Shown here piece after piece: positions 6,135-14,580 of a stretch of 27,562 nucleotides of DNA. The notes under the pieces are model-generated. The model made no database searches. It worked only from the letters and a program-made list of their open reading frames with translations, and had not been told where the DNA came from. The translations under genes were made by a program, and so were the position numbers. The first letter of the stretch is position 1, and every line of letters begins with the position of its first letter. Source of the DNA: a virus; IMG/VR virus record IMGVR_UViG_3300032668_000117, positions 1-27,562 of that record. One strand, given 5' to 3'.

Positions 6135-8471
6135 ATGTCGCAACCGGGCGGCTTAGCGCCAATGAATATCCGCCAGCCCGGACCCGTGGCTAACGATGCA
6201 GATGGCGATGACGCGGATGTCATTGTCGAAATGGCTGACGAGAATGTTGACCAGCCTGACTTCGACGTAGACGGCAATATCCTCAAGATCGAACACGGCG
6301 ACGGATCGGTAACGGTATCTCTGAATGGCAAGCCGCTTGAGGAAGCTAATAAGGCTTCGTCTAAGGGCTGGTTCGACAATTTGGTTGAGGAAATCGACCA
6401 GAACGAACTCAGCCGCATATCCGATGAACTTCTGCGCGGTATCCGTGATGACCTCACAAGCCGTCAGGAATGGATTGAAGATCGCGCGCTCGGTCTAAAG
6501 CTGCTCGGTCTAAAGATTGAGATTCCGGGACTTCAGGGCGCTAGCGATGGCGCTCCCGTTGAGGGAATGAGCAAGGTCCGCCATCCGCTTTTGCTGGAAG
6601 CTGTGTTGCGCTTCCAAGCCAATGCCCGTAGCGAAATGCTGCCGACTGATGGCCCAGTTAAAATCCGCAACGATGATACCAAAGCGGAACTGAAGGAAGA
6701 CCAGCAAGCCAACGCGCTTGAGATGGACCTAAACCATTATCTCACGGCGGTTGCGAAGGAATACTATCCCGATACTGACCGCATGTTGCTGATGCTGGGC
6801 TTTGGCGGGACTTGCTTCAAGAAGGTCTATAACTGCCCGCTGCGCAACCGTCCCGTTAGCGAAAGCGTTGATGCCGATGATCTGATTGTGAATAACGACG
6901 CCACGGATTTGATGAACGCCAAGCGCGTCACGCACAAATCCATGATGCGCCCTTCAATTGTGAAGCGGCTACAGATTCTCGGCGTGTACCGTGATGTAAG
7001 TCTAAGCACTCCAAACCAAGCAAAGCTTGATAGCGTCCAGCTAGAGAAGAAGTCACAGCAGGGCACACAGCAAAGCACGGCCAACCCGGAAGACCGCGAC
7101 CGGGAGATTTACGAGTGCTATTGCGAACTGGACATCAAGGGCTTTGAGCATAAGCACAAGGGCAAGGAAAGCGGGCTGGAAATCCCGTATCGCGTCACAA
7201 TCGACGTGTCTTCGACAGAGATTCTGTCCATCGTCCGCAATTACGACGAAGACGACAAGGAATTGCCAAATCCCCGGCAAGTATTCGTCAAGTATACATT
7301 TGTCCCCGGTCTTGGCTTCTACGACATTGGCCTGCTTCACATCTTGGGGAATACTACCAATGCTATCACAGCCGCATGGCGTGAATTGTTGGATGCTGGC
7401 ATGTATTCCAACTTCCCGGGCTTTCTTATGGCTGACACGGGGGCGAGACAGAACACGAACATCTTCCGTGTACCGCCGGGAGGGGGCGCGCTCGTCAAGA
7501 CTGGTGGCGTTCCGATAAGCGATGCCGTTATGCCGCTGCCCTACAAGGAGCCTTCCACGGCCCTTATGGCGCTCGTTACCGACATGGCCACGACTGGTAT
7601 GCGGATTGGCGGCACAAGTGAACAGCAGGTTGGTGAGGGCCGGGCCGATGCCCCTGTAGGGACGACGCTGGCGATGATCGAGCAGGCCACCAAGGTCATG
7701 AACTCGGTTCATAAACGTATGCACGCCGCTCAGGCCGAAGAATTTCAATTGCTTGTCAGGTGCTTCAAGGAAAACCCGGAGGGCTTCCTACAGCGCAAAT
7801 GTAAGTCTAATACGAAATGGACTGAGGAATCCTTCCTTCAGGCCATCACCAATTGCGATTTGGTCCCGCAGGCTGACCCGAACACAGCCAGCCATGGCCA
7901 GCGCGTCATGAAGATCATGGCGCTGAAACAGCTTCAGGCCGCTAGTCCGCAAATGTACGACCCCATCGCCATTGATATTGCGGCGCTCCAAGCTATTGGC
8001 TGGAATAATCCCGAGCAATTCTTTGCGCCGAAGTCTGCCCAGGCTGCACCGCCTCCGCAGCTACAGCAGATGCAGGCCAAGATGGCGACGGAGAAGCAGG
8101 ATGCAGATACGCGAACTGCGCTGGCCAATGCCAAGGTTGCCGAGGTTAAGGCTAAGTCTGCGGTTGAAGCAGCCAAGATTCAGGGCGGTCTCTATACCAA
8201 GGACAAGGACGAACCGGAGCCCCAGCAGGTTGATACGCCAGTCGATATGATGACGGCCAAAGCCAAACTTATGGATGCTGAGACTAAGCGCCATCAGGTT
8301 GGTGTGAACTTGCATGAAAATATGATCGAGGATCAGAACCGCGACCAAGACCGCAAGAGCCGCGAGAAAATTGAGGTTTTGCAGATCGCCAAGGAAATTT
8401 TGGCTGAGACACATAAGCCGGAAGCGGCTGAGAAGGAAGCGAACAAAATTGATAAGGGCGTGAAGACGTGA
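6135..8471 (+). CDS. Portal protein
   Basis: This 778-residue protein forms the dodecameric ring at the capsid vertex through which DNA passes and on which the terminase docks. Recognised segments include SKVRHPLLLEAVLRFQANAR, YYPDTDRMLLMLGFGGTCF, SVDADDLIVNNDATDL, DIGLLHILGNTTNAITAAW and RELLDAGMYSNFPGFL. Together these are typical of the long portal family in environmental podoviruses. The C-terminal ~130 residues are Gln/Ala/Lys-rich with probable coiled coil, as in P22-type portal barrels. I choose ATG 6135 (GGGGAT upstream) over the in-frame TTG at 6132. The gene ends in a GTGA overlap with the next gene. Confidence 0.88.
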   Translation: MSQPGGLAPMNIRQPGPVANDADGDDADVIVEMADENVDQPDFDVDGNILKIEHGDGSVTVSLNGKPLEEANKASSKGWFDNLVEEIDQNELSRISDELLRGIRDDLTSRQEWIEDRALGLKLLGLKIEIPGLQGASDGAPVEGMSKVRHPLLLEAVLRFQANARSEMLPTDGPVKIRNDDTKAELKEDQQANALEMDLNHYLTAVAKEYYPDTDRMLLMLGFGGTCFKKVYNCPLRNRPVSESVDADDLIVNNDATDLMNAKRVTHKSMMRPSIVKRLQILGVYRDVSLSTPNQAKLDSVQLEKKSQQGTQQSTANPEDRDREIYECYCELDIKGFEHKHKGKESGLEIPYRVTIDVSSTEILSIVRNYDEDDKELPNPRQVFVKYTFVPGLGFYDIGLLHILGNTTNAITAAWRELLDAGMYSNFPGFLMADTGARQNTNIFRVPPGGGALVKTGGVPISDAVMPLPYKEPSTALMALVTDMATTGMRIGGTSEQQVGEGRADAPVGTTLAMIEQATKVMNSVHKRMHAAQAEEFQLLVRCFKENPEGFLQRKCKSNTKWTEESFLQAITNCDLVPQADPNTASHGQRVMKIMALKQLQAASPQMYDPIAIDIAALQAIGWNNPEQFFAPKSAQAAPPPQLQQMQAKMATEKQDADTRTALANAKVAEVKAKSAVEAAKIQGGLYTKDKDEPEPQQVDTPVDMMTAKAKLMDAETKRHQVGVNLHENMIEDQNRDQDRKSREKIEVLQIAKEILAETHKPEAAEKEANKIDKGVKT

Positions 8472-10324
8472 TTCCACCCGATCCCAAGGCCCCTAAGAAG
8501 GCCATGATGGTGGCAAATGCCCCAACGTCGCCTTTTCCAACGCTACCACGGCGATTCGCATCTGGCGGTGAGGTGACGCCTCAACCGAACACCATGGGAC
8601 TGTACAGCCAAGGCGCTGTGGCTGCTAAGGCACTTCCACAGTTCAAGGGGACGCCGCAGCAAATGGTAGCCTCACTGAAGGCAGTTAAGCCGGAAGAAGT
8701 CAGATGGAGTGGCGCGGATAAGGCATTTGCTGGCAAGCCGATAGTGGATAAGCACGAATTGGCCGAACACTTTCAAAAAAATATGCCGCCTTTGCAGGAC
8801 AGAGCCTTGCAGCGGCCCAGACTTTCAGTGGTTCCGAACCACGAAGAAACTGAACATGCTGGGTCGCCAATGGTTGATGTTGTAAATCAACATGGGCGGA
8901 CGCATTTTACTGGCGCGCCGGAAGATGCCGAACAGTATATGCAAGAAGGTGTTGGTGGAGATAATCAGCCAAAATTCGAGAAATACACATTACCCAGCGG
9001 AGAAAATTACCGTGAGGTTCTGACCAAATTACCGCCTGAAAAGAAAGTTATGGCGGAATATAAGGTTATGCGGCCTGACGGCCATGTGTACGGAACATAT
9101 GATACAGCCGACAACGCAGCGAGTGTGCGTGCCGCTATCAACGGCACCGTTGCGCCGCCGACATCTACTAATATCGAAACCGGATTTAAGTCACAGCATT
9201 GGCCTGATTTAAATGTAGTGCTGCATCGCCGTTTGGCAGATCGTAATGGAACTGACGGCAGCAAGATTCTCCATTTGGAGGAACTCCAGAGCGATTGGGG
9301 ACAGAAAGGGCGCAGTGAGGGCTTTAAACATTCTGAAGAAGAGCGCGAGGCCGCAAAACAAAACATGATCGCCAAGCACGGCGAATACATGCTGGCTCAT
9401 AGCCGCGCCTTAAAAAGGCGAGATGAAACCGGAAGCGACCCTAAAAATGATTCAGATTTGTTAAAGGCGAGCGCAGACTTTGATGCCTCGAAAGAGGCGC
9501 TAAGAAAGATTGCTGGTGGTAAAGTTCCGCAAGGGCCGTATGTCGGAAACACACAATCATGGACAGATCTTGGTCTAAAGAAAACCCTGCACGATGCGGC
9601 TAAAGGCGGGTACGACAAACTGGCTTGGACGCCAGGACAAATGCAGGCTGACCGCTACGACTTAAGCAAGCAGATTAGTAAAATTGAATATGAGCCGGAT
9701 GAAAATGGCACATATGAAGTTATTGCTCATGACCACAATGGCCGCAAAGTTCTAGAAGAATCGGACATTCCAAAAGACAAGCTGCATACCTATGTTGGCA
9801 AAGAGTTGGCTGACAAGATTGATAAGGGTCACGGGGAGCATACTGGAGGCGCTTATCGCGGGTGGAAAACGCTTTCAGGATTAGATTTGAAAGTTGGCGG
9901 CGAAGGCATGAAGGGATATTACGATAATATCCTGCCAAAGCGCCTTATGGCATTGGCCAAAGAGCATGACCCAGAAGCATCGTTAGGCCATGTTGAAACG
10001 GTAGCCGACAAAGACGGTTGGCATATCACTCCGCCATCGGCCACCGTTAAGGGCAAGTGGATGGTGAAAAGCAGCGATTACAATTCCAAGGGGCTGCACT
10101 TTGATACCGAAGAGGAGGCCAAGAAGGCGCTCACGGATAAACAGGCTAAGGCGATTTTGCCTGCACTTACAATTACGCCAAAGATGCGAGAAAGCATTCT
10201 AAGACGTGGTTTCAAAGCCTATGCGCGTGGCGGTTCAATCGCTAAGACTAAATCGCAGTCATCCATCGTAGAACATGCATTGCAATTGACTAATCCTGTA
10301 TTGCGGCACAATGCTGCGGTATAA
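8468..10324 (+). CDS. Polyvalent-type phage protein of uncertain function, 618 aa
   Basis: A GTG start overlaps the portal stop. The N-terminus is Pro-rich and carries the short motif FASGGEV. The main part contains ILHLEELQSDWGQKGR, then WTDLGLKKTLHDAAKGGYDKLAW, QADRYDLSKQI and GMKGYYDNILPKRL. From memory this set of motifs recurs in large phage and mobile-element 'polyvalent' proteins next to portal genes. Its biochemical activity is unknown to me. The C-terminus again carries a GG motif (YARGGSIAK), shared with the basic GG-motif proteins downstream. Being coupled to the portal, it is probably a virion component or is injected with the DNA. Confidence 0.6.
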   Translation: MIPPDPKAPKKAMMVANAPTSPFPTLPRRFASGGEVTPQPNTMGLYSQGAVAAKALPQFKGTPQQMVASLKAVKPEEVRWSGADKAFAGKPIVDKHELAEHFQKNMPPLQDRALQRPRLSVVPNHEETEHAGSPMVDVVNQHGRTHFTGAPEDAEQYMQEGVGGDNQPKFEKYTLPSGENYREVLTKLPPEKKVMAEYKVMRPDGHVYGTYDTADNAASVRAAINGTVAPPTSTNIETGFKSQHWPDLNVVLHRRLADRNGTDGSKILHLEELQSDWGQKGRSEGFKHSEEEREAAKQNMIAKHGEYMLAHSRALKRRDETGSDPKNDSDLLKASADFDASKEALRKIAGGKVPQGPYVGNTQSWTDLGLKKTLHDAAKGGYDKLAWTPGQMQADRYDLSKQISKIEYEPDENGTYEVIAHDHNGRKVLEESDIPKDKLHTYVGKELADKIDKGHGEHTGGAYRGWKTLSGLDLKVGGEGMKGYYDNILPKRLMALAKEHDPEASLGHVETVADKDGWHITPPSATVKGKWMVKSSDYNSKGLHFDTEEEAKKALTDKQAKAILPALTITPKMRESILRRGFKAYARGGSIAKTKSQSSIVEHALQLTNPVLRHNAAV

Positions 10325-10362
10325 CCTTATTTGCGGGAAGCCGCGCCGAAGGAGAATTTAGA

Positions 10363-11580
10363 ATGTCAGAAGCTTCGATTGCCGCCCGCAAGGCGATGCA
10401 CGAAAAGATCAAGCGCATTACCAAGGCGGAGACCGGCAAGGTTGACGGGTCGGATTTTACCCCCGCCGAACCGCTGCTTACTGAGTCTAAGACCGGCGCA
10501 CGGCCTATTTCCCCACGCCAGTACAAGCGCGGCGGTAAGGTCGAAGGTATTCATGCCAAGGTTCGCGCTGACCGCAAGGCTCGTAAAGATGGCGGGCGCG
10601 CGAAGCTGACCCCCGACAACTTCCTGAACCGCGACGTGAAGGAGGCCAATGAGGAACGTGGCGGCTCAAAGCATGTTGGCGGTTGGAAGAAGGGTGGCCG
10701 TATCGGCAAGATGGATGGCGGCTCTTTTGTCCCCACCAATCGCCTGCCATCCGTTGGTGTCAATTCCCGCATGGATCAGGCCGCTGGCCTGAAGCGCGGC
10801 GGGAAAGCTCACAAGGCGTCTGGTGGCGCGCTGGGCAAAGATGAGATGGAGGCGGTGTCCAAAGTTATGGGCAACCGCAATCCTAAGACTGGCCTGCGCC
10901 CCCGCACTGATAAGGCGGATGAGGAAATCTTTGACAAAGCCCGTCCCAAGCTAATGGCCGACAAATACGCCAAGTATCAGGCTGGTAAGAATGCCTTGGA
11001 ACTGACCCCGGACATGGAAGTCCGCAAGAACGGTGGCAAGGTCAAGCATAAGGACGAAGCCGAAGACAAGAAGCTCATCAAAGCTGAAGTTAAGCCGTCC
11101 GCTTTGAAGGGTCATGGCGAACACTGCAAATGCGCCAAGTGCATGGGTGGTAAGGTTGCGAAGTGCGGTGGTGGTTCTGCCATGAAAAAGGGCGGCAAAG
11201 CCGAGAGCGTTTCGGACGGTGAACTTGAGGGTACGCGCCCGACTGGTGGCCGGATGGCCCGCAAGCATGGCGGTAAAACCGGCAAGGATAAGATGAACGT
11301 CAACATCATCATTGCCACTGGCAAGGGTGGCGCTGGTCAGCCTGGAATGCCTATGCCTCCCGGTGGCCCGATGCCGCATCCTGTCATGGCACCGCCCGTA
11401 GCCCCGCCGCAGGGTGCATCTATCGGCGCTGCGCCTCCGATGGGCGGTATGCCTCCGGGTGGAGTTCCTCCCGCCATGATGGGCCGCAAGTCTGGTGGCC
11501 GCATTCCTCATATGGAGGCTGGTGCTGGTAGCGGTCTTGGCCGTCTTGAAAAGATCAAGGAATACGGAAAGAACGCCTAA
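10363..11580 (+). CDS. Lys/Gly-rich GG-motif repeat protein, 405 aa
   Basis: Start ATG 10363 has AAGGAG upstream. The protein is strongly basic and built around repeated short motifs of the type [KR]xGG[KR]: YKRGGKV (55-60), RKDGGRA (75-80), WKKGGRI (108-113), LKRGGKA (143-149), RKNGGKV (221-227), MKKGGKA (274-280), ARKHGGKT (299-306) and GRKSGGRI (374-381). A Cys cluster, HCKCAKCMGGKVAKC, lies near 254-268. A Pro/Met/Gly-rich low-complexity stretch covers about 325-372. The same motifs occur in the 112-residue protein at 17810 and singly in the protein at 8468. The function is unknown. The charge and context suggest a DNA-contacting virion protein. It is probably largely disordered. Confidence 0.7.
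   Translation: MSEASIAARKAMHEKIKRITKAETGKVDGSDFTPAEPLLTESKTGARPISPRQYKRGGKVEGIHAKVRADRKARKDGGRAKLTPDNFLNRDVKEANEERGGSKHVGGWKKGGRIGKMDGGSFVPTNRLPSVGVNSRMDQAAGLKRGGKAHKASGGALGKDEMEAVSKVMGNRNPKTGLRPRTDKADEEIFDKARPKLMADKYAKYQAGKNALELTPDMEVRKNGGKVKHKDEAEDKKLIKAEVKPSALKGHGEHCKCAKCMGGKVAKCGGGSAMKKGGKAESVSDGELEGTRPTGGRMARKHGGKTGKDKMNVNIIIATGKGGAGQPGMPMPPGGPMPHPVMAPPVAPPQGASIGAAPPMGGMPPGGVPPAMMGRKSGGRIPHMEAGAGSGLGRLEKIKEYGKNA
11485..11502 (+). repeat. 18-bp direct repeat, copy 1 (GG motif coding)
   Basis: CGCAAGTCTGGTGGCCGC is identical to 17951-17968. Both copies encode RKSGGR in the same reading phase, in two different genes. Confidence 0.7.
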
Positions 11581-11772
11581 GTGCAGACTGCATTCGAGGC
11601 CGATCTGCGTAAGTTGATTGATGGCGCAATTGAGCAGCACAAGGAAAACCTTGGGCTTGGTCATGCCCCAAAGGATTTTGCGGGCTACAAAGAGATTGTA
11701 GGTAAGATTCAGGGCCTAAAGGACGCCCTTGCGCTGTGCGATGAAGTCAACGCTAAACAGTCCGAACAATAA
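11581..11772 (+). CDS. Small conserved helical phage protein, 63 aa
   Basis: The GTG start directly follows the upstream TAA. The sequence is helical throughout, with EADLRKLIDGAIEQHKENL, then DFAGYKEIVGKIQGLKDAL and a C-terminal helix. The segment 'Y..IVGKIQGL.DAL.LC' resembles a small protein commonly found in phage structural modules between portal and scaffold genes. The role is not known; it may assist head assembly. It is followed 17 nt later by the co-chaperonin-like gene. Confidence 0.6.
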   Translation: MQTAFEADLRKLIDGAIEQHKENLGLGHAPKDFAGYKEIVGKIQGLKDALALCDEVNAKQSEQ

Positions 11773-11789
11773 AACGGAGAAGTCATCAT

Positions 11790-12182
11790 ATGCCTGCCAT
11801 GCAGATGGTTCATGAAGCAGACCCTAAAGACGTAAAGCTTAAAGAACTCGGAAGCATCAAAGACATCGAGATTTTCAACAACCAGGTTCTTGTTGCCGTC
11901 TACCTTCGCCCCGAAAAGACCAAGGGCGGCATTTTGCTCCCCGATCAAAACCGCGCTGAAGACCAGTATCAGTCGAAAATTGGCCTTGTCGTTAAGCTGG
12001 GGCCTGACGCATTTGTGGATTCCAGTGGCGCTTGGTTCAAGGATATGGACATTGCGCTGCATGATTGGGTCATTTTCCGGCCATCCGATGGCTGGAGCAT
12101 CACAGTGAATGGCGTTTTGTGCCGTATCCTGGAAGACACTGCTGTTCGCGGTCGCGTTCAGAGCGTTGACTCAATTTGGTGA
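11790..12182 (+). CDS. Phage GroES-like co-chaperonin
   Basis: The fold signature is clear: NQVLVAVYLRPEKTKGGIL at residues 31-49 corresponds to the GroES 'RV.V......T.GGI.LP' start of the beta-barrel and mobile loop. It is followed by KIGLVVKLGPDAFVD, then HDWVIFRPSDGWSITVNG and CRILEDTAVRGRV. Phage co-chaperonins such as T4 gp31 replace or supplement host GroES so that GroEL can fold the major capsid protein; this one lies upstream of the scaffold and capsid genes. The length, 130 residues, is longer than host GroES (about 97) and in the range of phage versions. The ATG start is 17 nt after the previous gene, with GGAGAAG upstream. Confidence 0.82.
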   Translation: MPAMQMVHEADPKDVKLKELGSIKDIEIFNNQVLVAVYLRPEKTKGGILLPDQNRAEDQYQSKIGLVVKLGPDAFVDSSGAWFKDMDIALHDWVIFRPSDGWSITVNGVLCRILEDTAVRGRVQSVDSIW

Positions 12183-12186
12183 CAAA

Positions 12187-12792
12187 GTGTTTAGAATTTG
12201 TAAATCTTGTTCAATAGAGCAGCCAATAACCAGTTTCGGAAAATCCAAAACTGGCAAGTATGGTGTTAGGGCTGTATGCAAAGGTTGTGTTTGCGCGGCT
12301 GCGCGAGAAAAGTACCGTAAAGACCCATTGAAGACCAATGAGAGGGTGCGAACCTTTTTAAGGAAAGACAGGGCCGCCAACCCCAAAAGGTACAAGGAAT
12401 ATTTCTTGAAAAGAAACATTCCAAATACTTTGAAAGCAAACAGAGAGTGGTACGCGCGAAATGTTGATGAACAGCGCATCAGAGCATCGAAATGGTATAA
12501 AAATAATACCGCTCGTTCGTTAGCTTTATCCGCAAGGCGGCGCGCGGCAGAAATAAATGCTACCCCGTCTTGGTTAAACCAAATACAGTTAAACCAGATT
12601 GAGGAAATGTATGACGTTGCCGCCGCTTGTGATACGCAGATAGGCGTAAAGCACCATGTTGATCATATTTTCCCACTACAAGGGAAAAACTTTTGTGGTC
12701 TTCATGTGCCGTGGAATCTGCAAGTTATTCCAGCCACTGAAAACATAGCAAAGCATAACAAACCACCGCAAGAATACGCGCATCTCTTTTAG
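12187..12792 (+). CDS. Free-standing HNH homing endonuclease (paralogue of 20634)
   Basis: The N-terminal zinc finger has Cys5/Cys8 and Cys31/Cys34 (CKSC...CKGC). A long Arg/Lys-rich helical linker follows. The C-terminal nuclease reads WLNQIQLNQIEEMYDVA, then KHHVDHIFPLQGK, HVPWNLQVIPATEN and KHNK, the DH..PL..... WNLQ form of the HNH/EndoVII superfamily. GTG 12187 is the start, four bases after the GroES-like stop; longer readings run into that gene. It is A-rich compared with its neighbours, consistent with transfer. It sits exactly between two structural genes without altering them. Confidence 0.82.
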   Translation: MFRICKSCSIEQPITSFGKSKTGKYGVRAVCKGCVCAAAREKYRKDPLKTNERVRTFLRKDRAANPKRYKEYFLKRNIPNTLKANREWYARNVDEQRIRASKWYKNNTARSLALSARRRAAEINATPSWLNQIQLNQIEEMYDVAAACDTQIGVKHHVDHIFPLQGKNFCGLHVPWNLQVIPATENIAKHNKPPQEYAHLF

Positions 12793-12806
12793 GAGAATTA
12801 GATTTT

Positions 12807-13706
12807 ATGGCCGATCCAGCAGAACAGATTGAAATTGAACTAGAAGATGCTCCCGACAAGGCAAAAGACGGCGATATTGAGGTTTTAAAGGCGGAAGACG
12901 CACCCGCTAAACCTGCCGCTAAAGTCATGGAGCCGGAAGAGGGTCTTGAAACCCTTAAGGCGCAGCTTGAACAGGAAAAAGCAGAGCGCATCGCTCAGAC
13001 CAACCGCGCAAATAAGGCTGAAGAAACCGCTCATAAGGCGAAAAACGAGGTTCAGGACAGCAATCTTACGCTTGTAACGAATGCCATTGAGACGGTTAAG
13101 CAGTCTAATGAGGTTCTGAAGGCTAATTACTCCGCAGCCATGTCCGCTGGTGACTATGATCGGGCAAGCGAAGTACAGTTGGCCATGTCTACCAACGCTG
13201 CGAAGCTTTTGCAGCTTGAACAGGGCAAGCAGGCGCTGGAAAACGCACCAAAAGCTGAAAAGCCGCGTCAGATTGCTGCCGATCCCGTCGAGGCCCTTGC
13301 ATCTCAGCTTACCCCACGGTCTGCCGCATGGGTTAGGGCGCATCCTCAGTGCGCTACGAACAATCGCCTGTATTCAAAGATGCTGGCGGCGCACAATCTG
13401 GCGATTTCCGATGATATTGCGCCCGATACCGATGCCTATTTCGAGAAAATCGAAAATATCATGGGCTTCAATAAGCGAGAGGAAATCCAAAATGATGATC
13501 CTATGGCCGGGGCAGCGGTTGTGACCCAGCGTCGATCCGCACCGCCCGCAGCGCCAGTATCCCGCAGTGGTAACGGTACTGGAAGCAAGCCTAATGTTGT
13601 TCGTCTGACTTCCGCAGAGCGTGAAATCGCACAAATGAACGGAATGTCCGATGTTGAATACGCTAAGGCAAAGCTCGCCCTTCAAAGAGAAGGTAAATTG
13701 AACTGA
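12807..13706 (+). CDS. Probable head scaffolding protein
   Basis: The layout is that of a capsid scaffold. The N-terminus is acidic and Pro/Ala-rich. A long predicted coiled coil follows (LEQEKAERIAQTNRANKAEE onward, about residues 45-155). A middle contains LTPRSAAWVRAHPQCATNNR, and a basic C-terminal segment ends TSAEREIAQMNGMSDVEYAK. That last motif is common near the C-terminus of phage scaffold-like proteins. It would direct capsid protein assembly and then be released or digested. AGGAGA precedes the ATG. It is encoded upstream of the capsid gene, as expected. The assignment rests on architecture rather than a catalytic motif. Confidence 0.7.
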   Translation: MADPAEQIEIELEDAPDKAKDGDIEVLKAEDAPAKPAAKVMEPEEGLETLKAQLEQEKAERIAQTNRANKAEETAHKAKNEVQDSNLTLVTNAIETVKQSNEVLKANYSAAMSAGDYDRASEVQLAMSTNAAKLLQLEQGKQALENAPKAEKPRQIAADPVEALASQLTPRSAAWVRAHPQCATNNRLYSKMLAAHNLAISDDIAPDTDAYFEKIENIMGFNKREEIQNDDPMAGAAVVTQRRSAPPAAPVSRSGNGTGSKPNVVRLTSAEREIAQMNGMSDVEYAKAKLALQREGKLN

Positions 13707-13717
13707 TGGAGACGAAC

Positions 13718-14386
13718 ATGAATAATACTGCCCAGACCGCGCCGCGCCGTCCACGTGGTCGCCCGCCCGGTATCAAGCGCGCCGAAACGTCCGCTTCGCC
13801 TTCAGCACCGGAACCGGAAATGACCTTTTCCGCTCCTGAAAAGCCTATTGAAATGATTTCCGTCTCTCGGGAATCTGCCAATGAACCTCCCCGTCATGAA
13901 ATGAGGGCTCCCATGCGTGAAGAAGACCCGCGCACCCGCGCTGCCAAGCGCGCTGCTGAACTCCGTGGACACCTTGGCGACATGGATGAAGGCCCTGACG
14001 ATTTCTACATCGACAAGGATGCAATTCCGCAGGGATGGGATTACGAATGGAAAACCCGTACCGTTCTAGGTGCTGAAGACCCGGCCTATCAGGTTCAATT
14101 GGCGCGCAAGGGTTGGGAGCCGGTTCCAGCTAGTCGGCACCCGTCTTACATGCCGCAGGGTAGCAAGAGCGCCACGATTGAACGCAAGGGCATGGTTCTC
14201 ATGGAGCGTCCACTGGAAATCACGGAAGAAGCGCGCGACATTGAATTGAAAAAGGCCCGCAATCAGGTTCGCCAAAAGGAAGCGCAGCTTAACTCCGCAC
14301 CCGAAGGCCAATTTGAGCGCAATCACCCTTCCGTAAAAGCCAAGATCACGAAAACAATTGAAGCGATGCCGATTCCGAAGGATTAA
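13718..14386 (+). CDS. Hypothetical virion-associated protein with AT-hook-like N-terminus
   Basis: I choose ATG 13718, seven bases after GGAGA; an in-frame ATG at 13706 would overlap the scaffold stop. The N-terminus carries RRPRGRPPGIKR, an AT-hook-like core (RGRPP) that can bind the DNA minor groove. A Pro/Glu-rich linker follows, then a folded part with DFYIDKDAIPQGWDYEWKT, AYQVQLARKGWEPVPASRHP and a C-terminal charged helix. This 'IP.GW.Y.WK......GWEPVP' block recurs in phage proteins next to capsid genes; its function is not established. A terminator follows. Confidence 0.65.
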   Translation: MNNTAQTAPRRPRGRPPGIKRAETSASPSAPEPEMTFSAPEKPIEMISVSRESANEPPRHEMRAPMREEDPRTRAAKRAAELRGHLGDMDEGPDDFYIDKDAIPQGWDYEWKTRTVLGAEDPAYQVQLARKGWEPVPASRHPSYMPQGSKSATIERKGMVLMERPLEITEEARDIELKKARNQVRQKEAQLNSAPEGQFERNHPSVKAKITKTIEAMPIPKD

Positions 14387-14418
14387 GGCGCGTCTTTAAT
14401 AAGACTAAGAGATAAATC

Positions 14419-14448
14419 AGGGCGGCCTTTGTGCCGCCCTTTTATTTT
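14419..14448 (+). terminator. Rho-independent terminator
   Basis: AGGGCGGC (14419-14426) pairs with GCCGCCCT (14433-14440) across a six-base loop and is followed by TTTATTTTAT. It closes the scaffold transcription unit upstream of the capsid block. Confidence 0.85.
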
Positions 14449-14454
14449 ATTCTG

Positions 14455-14484
14455 TTGACACGGAACGGAATTGCAGGATAGCTA
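14455..14484 (+). promoter_or_regulatory. Sigma-70-like promoter candidate for the capsid block
   Basis: A perfect TTGACA box at 14455-14460 lies just after the terminator. The best -10 candidates are ATAGCT (17-nt spacer) and TAGCTA (18-nt spacer), both imperfect. About 95 nt of leader follow before the GTG at 14581. The leader includes GGAACG (14462-14467) and CGTTCC, a short inverted repeat, and AGGAGA before the start. The position between a terminator and the most highly expressed structural genes supports the call. Confidence 0.5.
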
Positions 14485-14580
14485 ATGGAAAGTGACGTTC
14501 CTCGGGGGGCGTTTTATTTAAATCCAAAGTCTAAGCTGGCCCGGCGCTGTGCGATGACTCCGTAAAAGGAGAAACCGTCT

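Noticed and set aside
7053-7748. 231-residue open frame on the minus strand within the portal gene
   Set aside because: It lies wholly inside the well-supported portal CDS, has low-complexity His/Arg/Cys-rich content and no family motif; it is a shadow of portal codon use.
10951-11664. 237-residue minus-strand open frame opposite the GG-motif protein
   Set aside because: The complement of a Gly/Lys-rich repeat gene yields a long Thr/Arg/His/Ala-rich frame by composition; no start signal and no recognisable domain.
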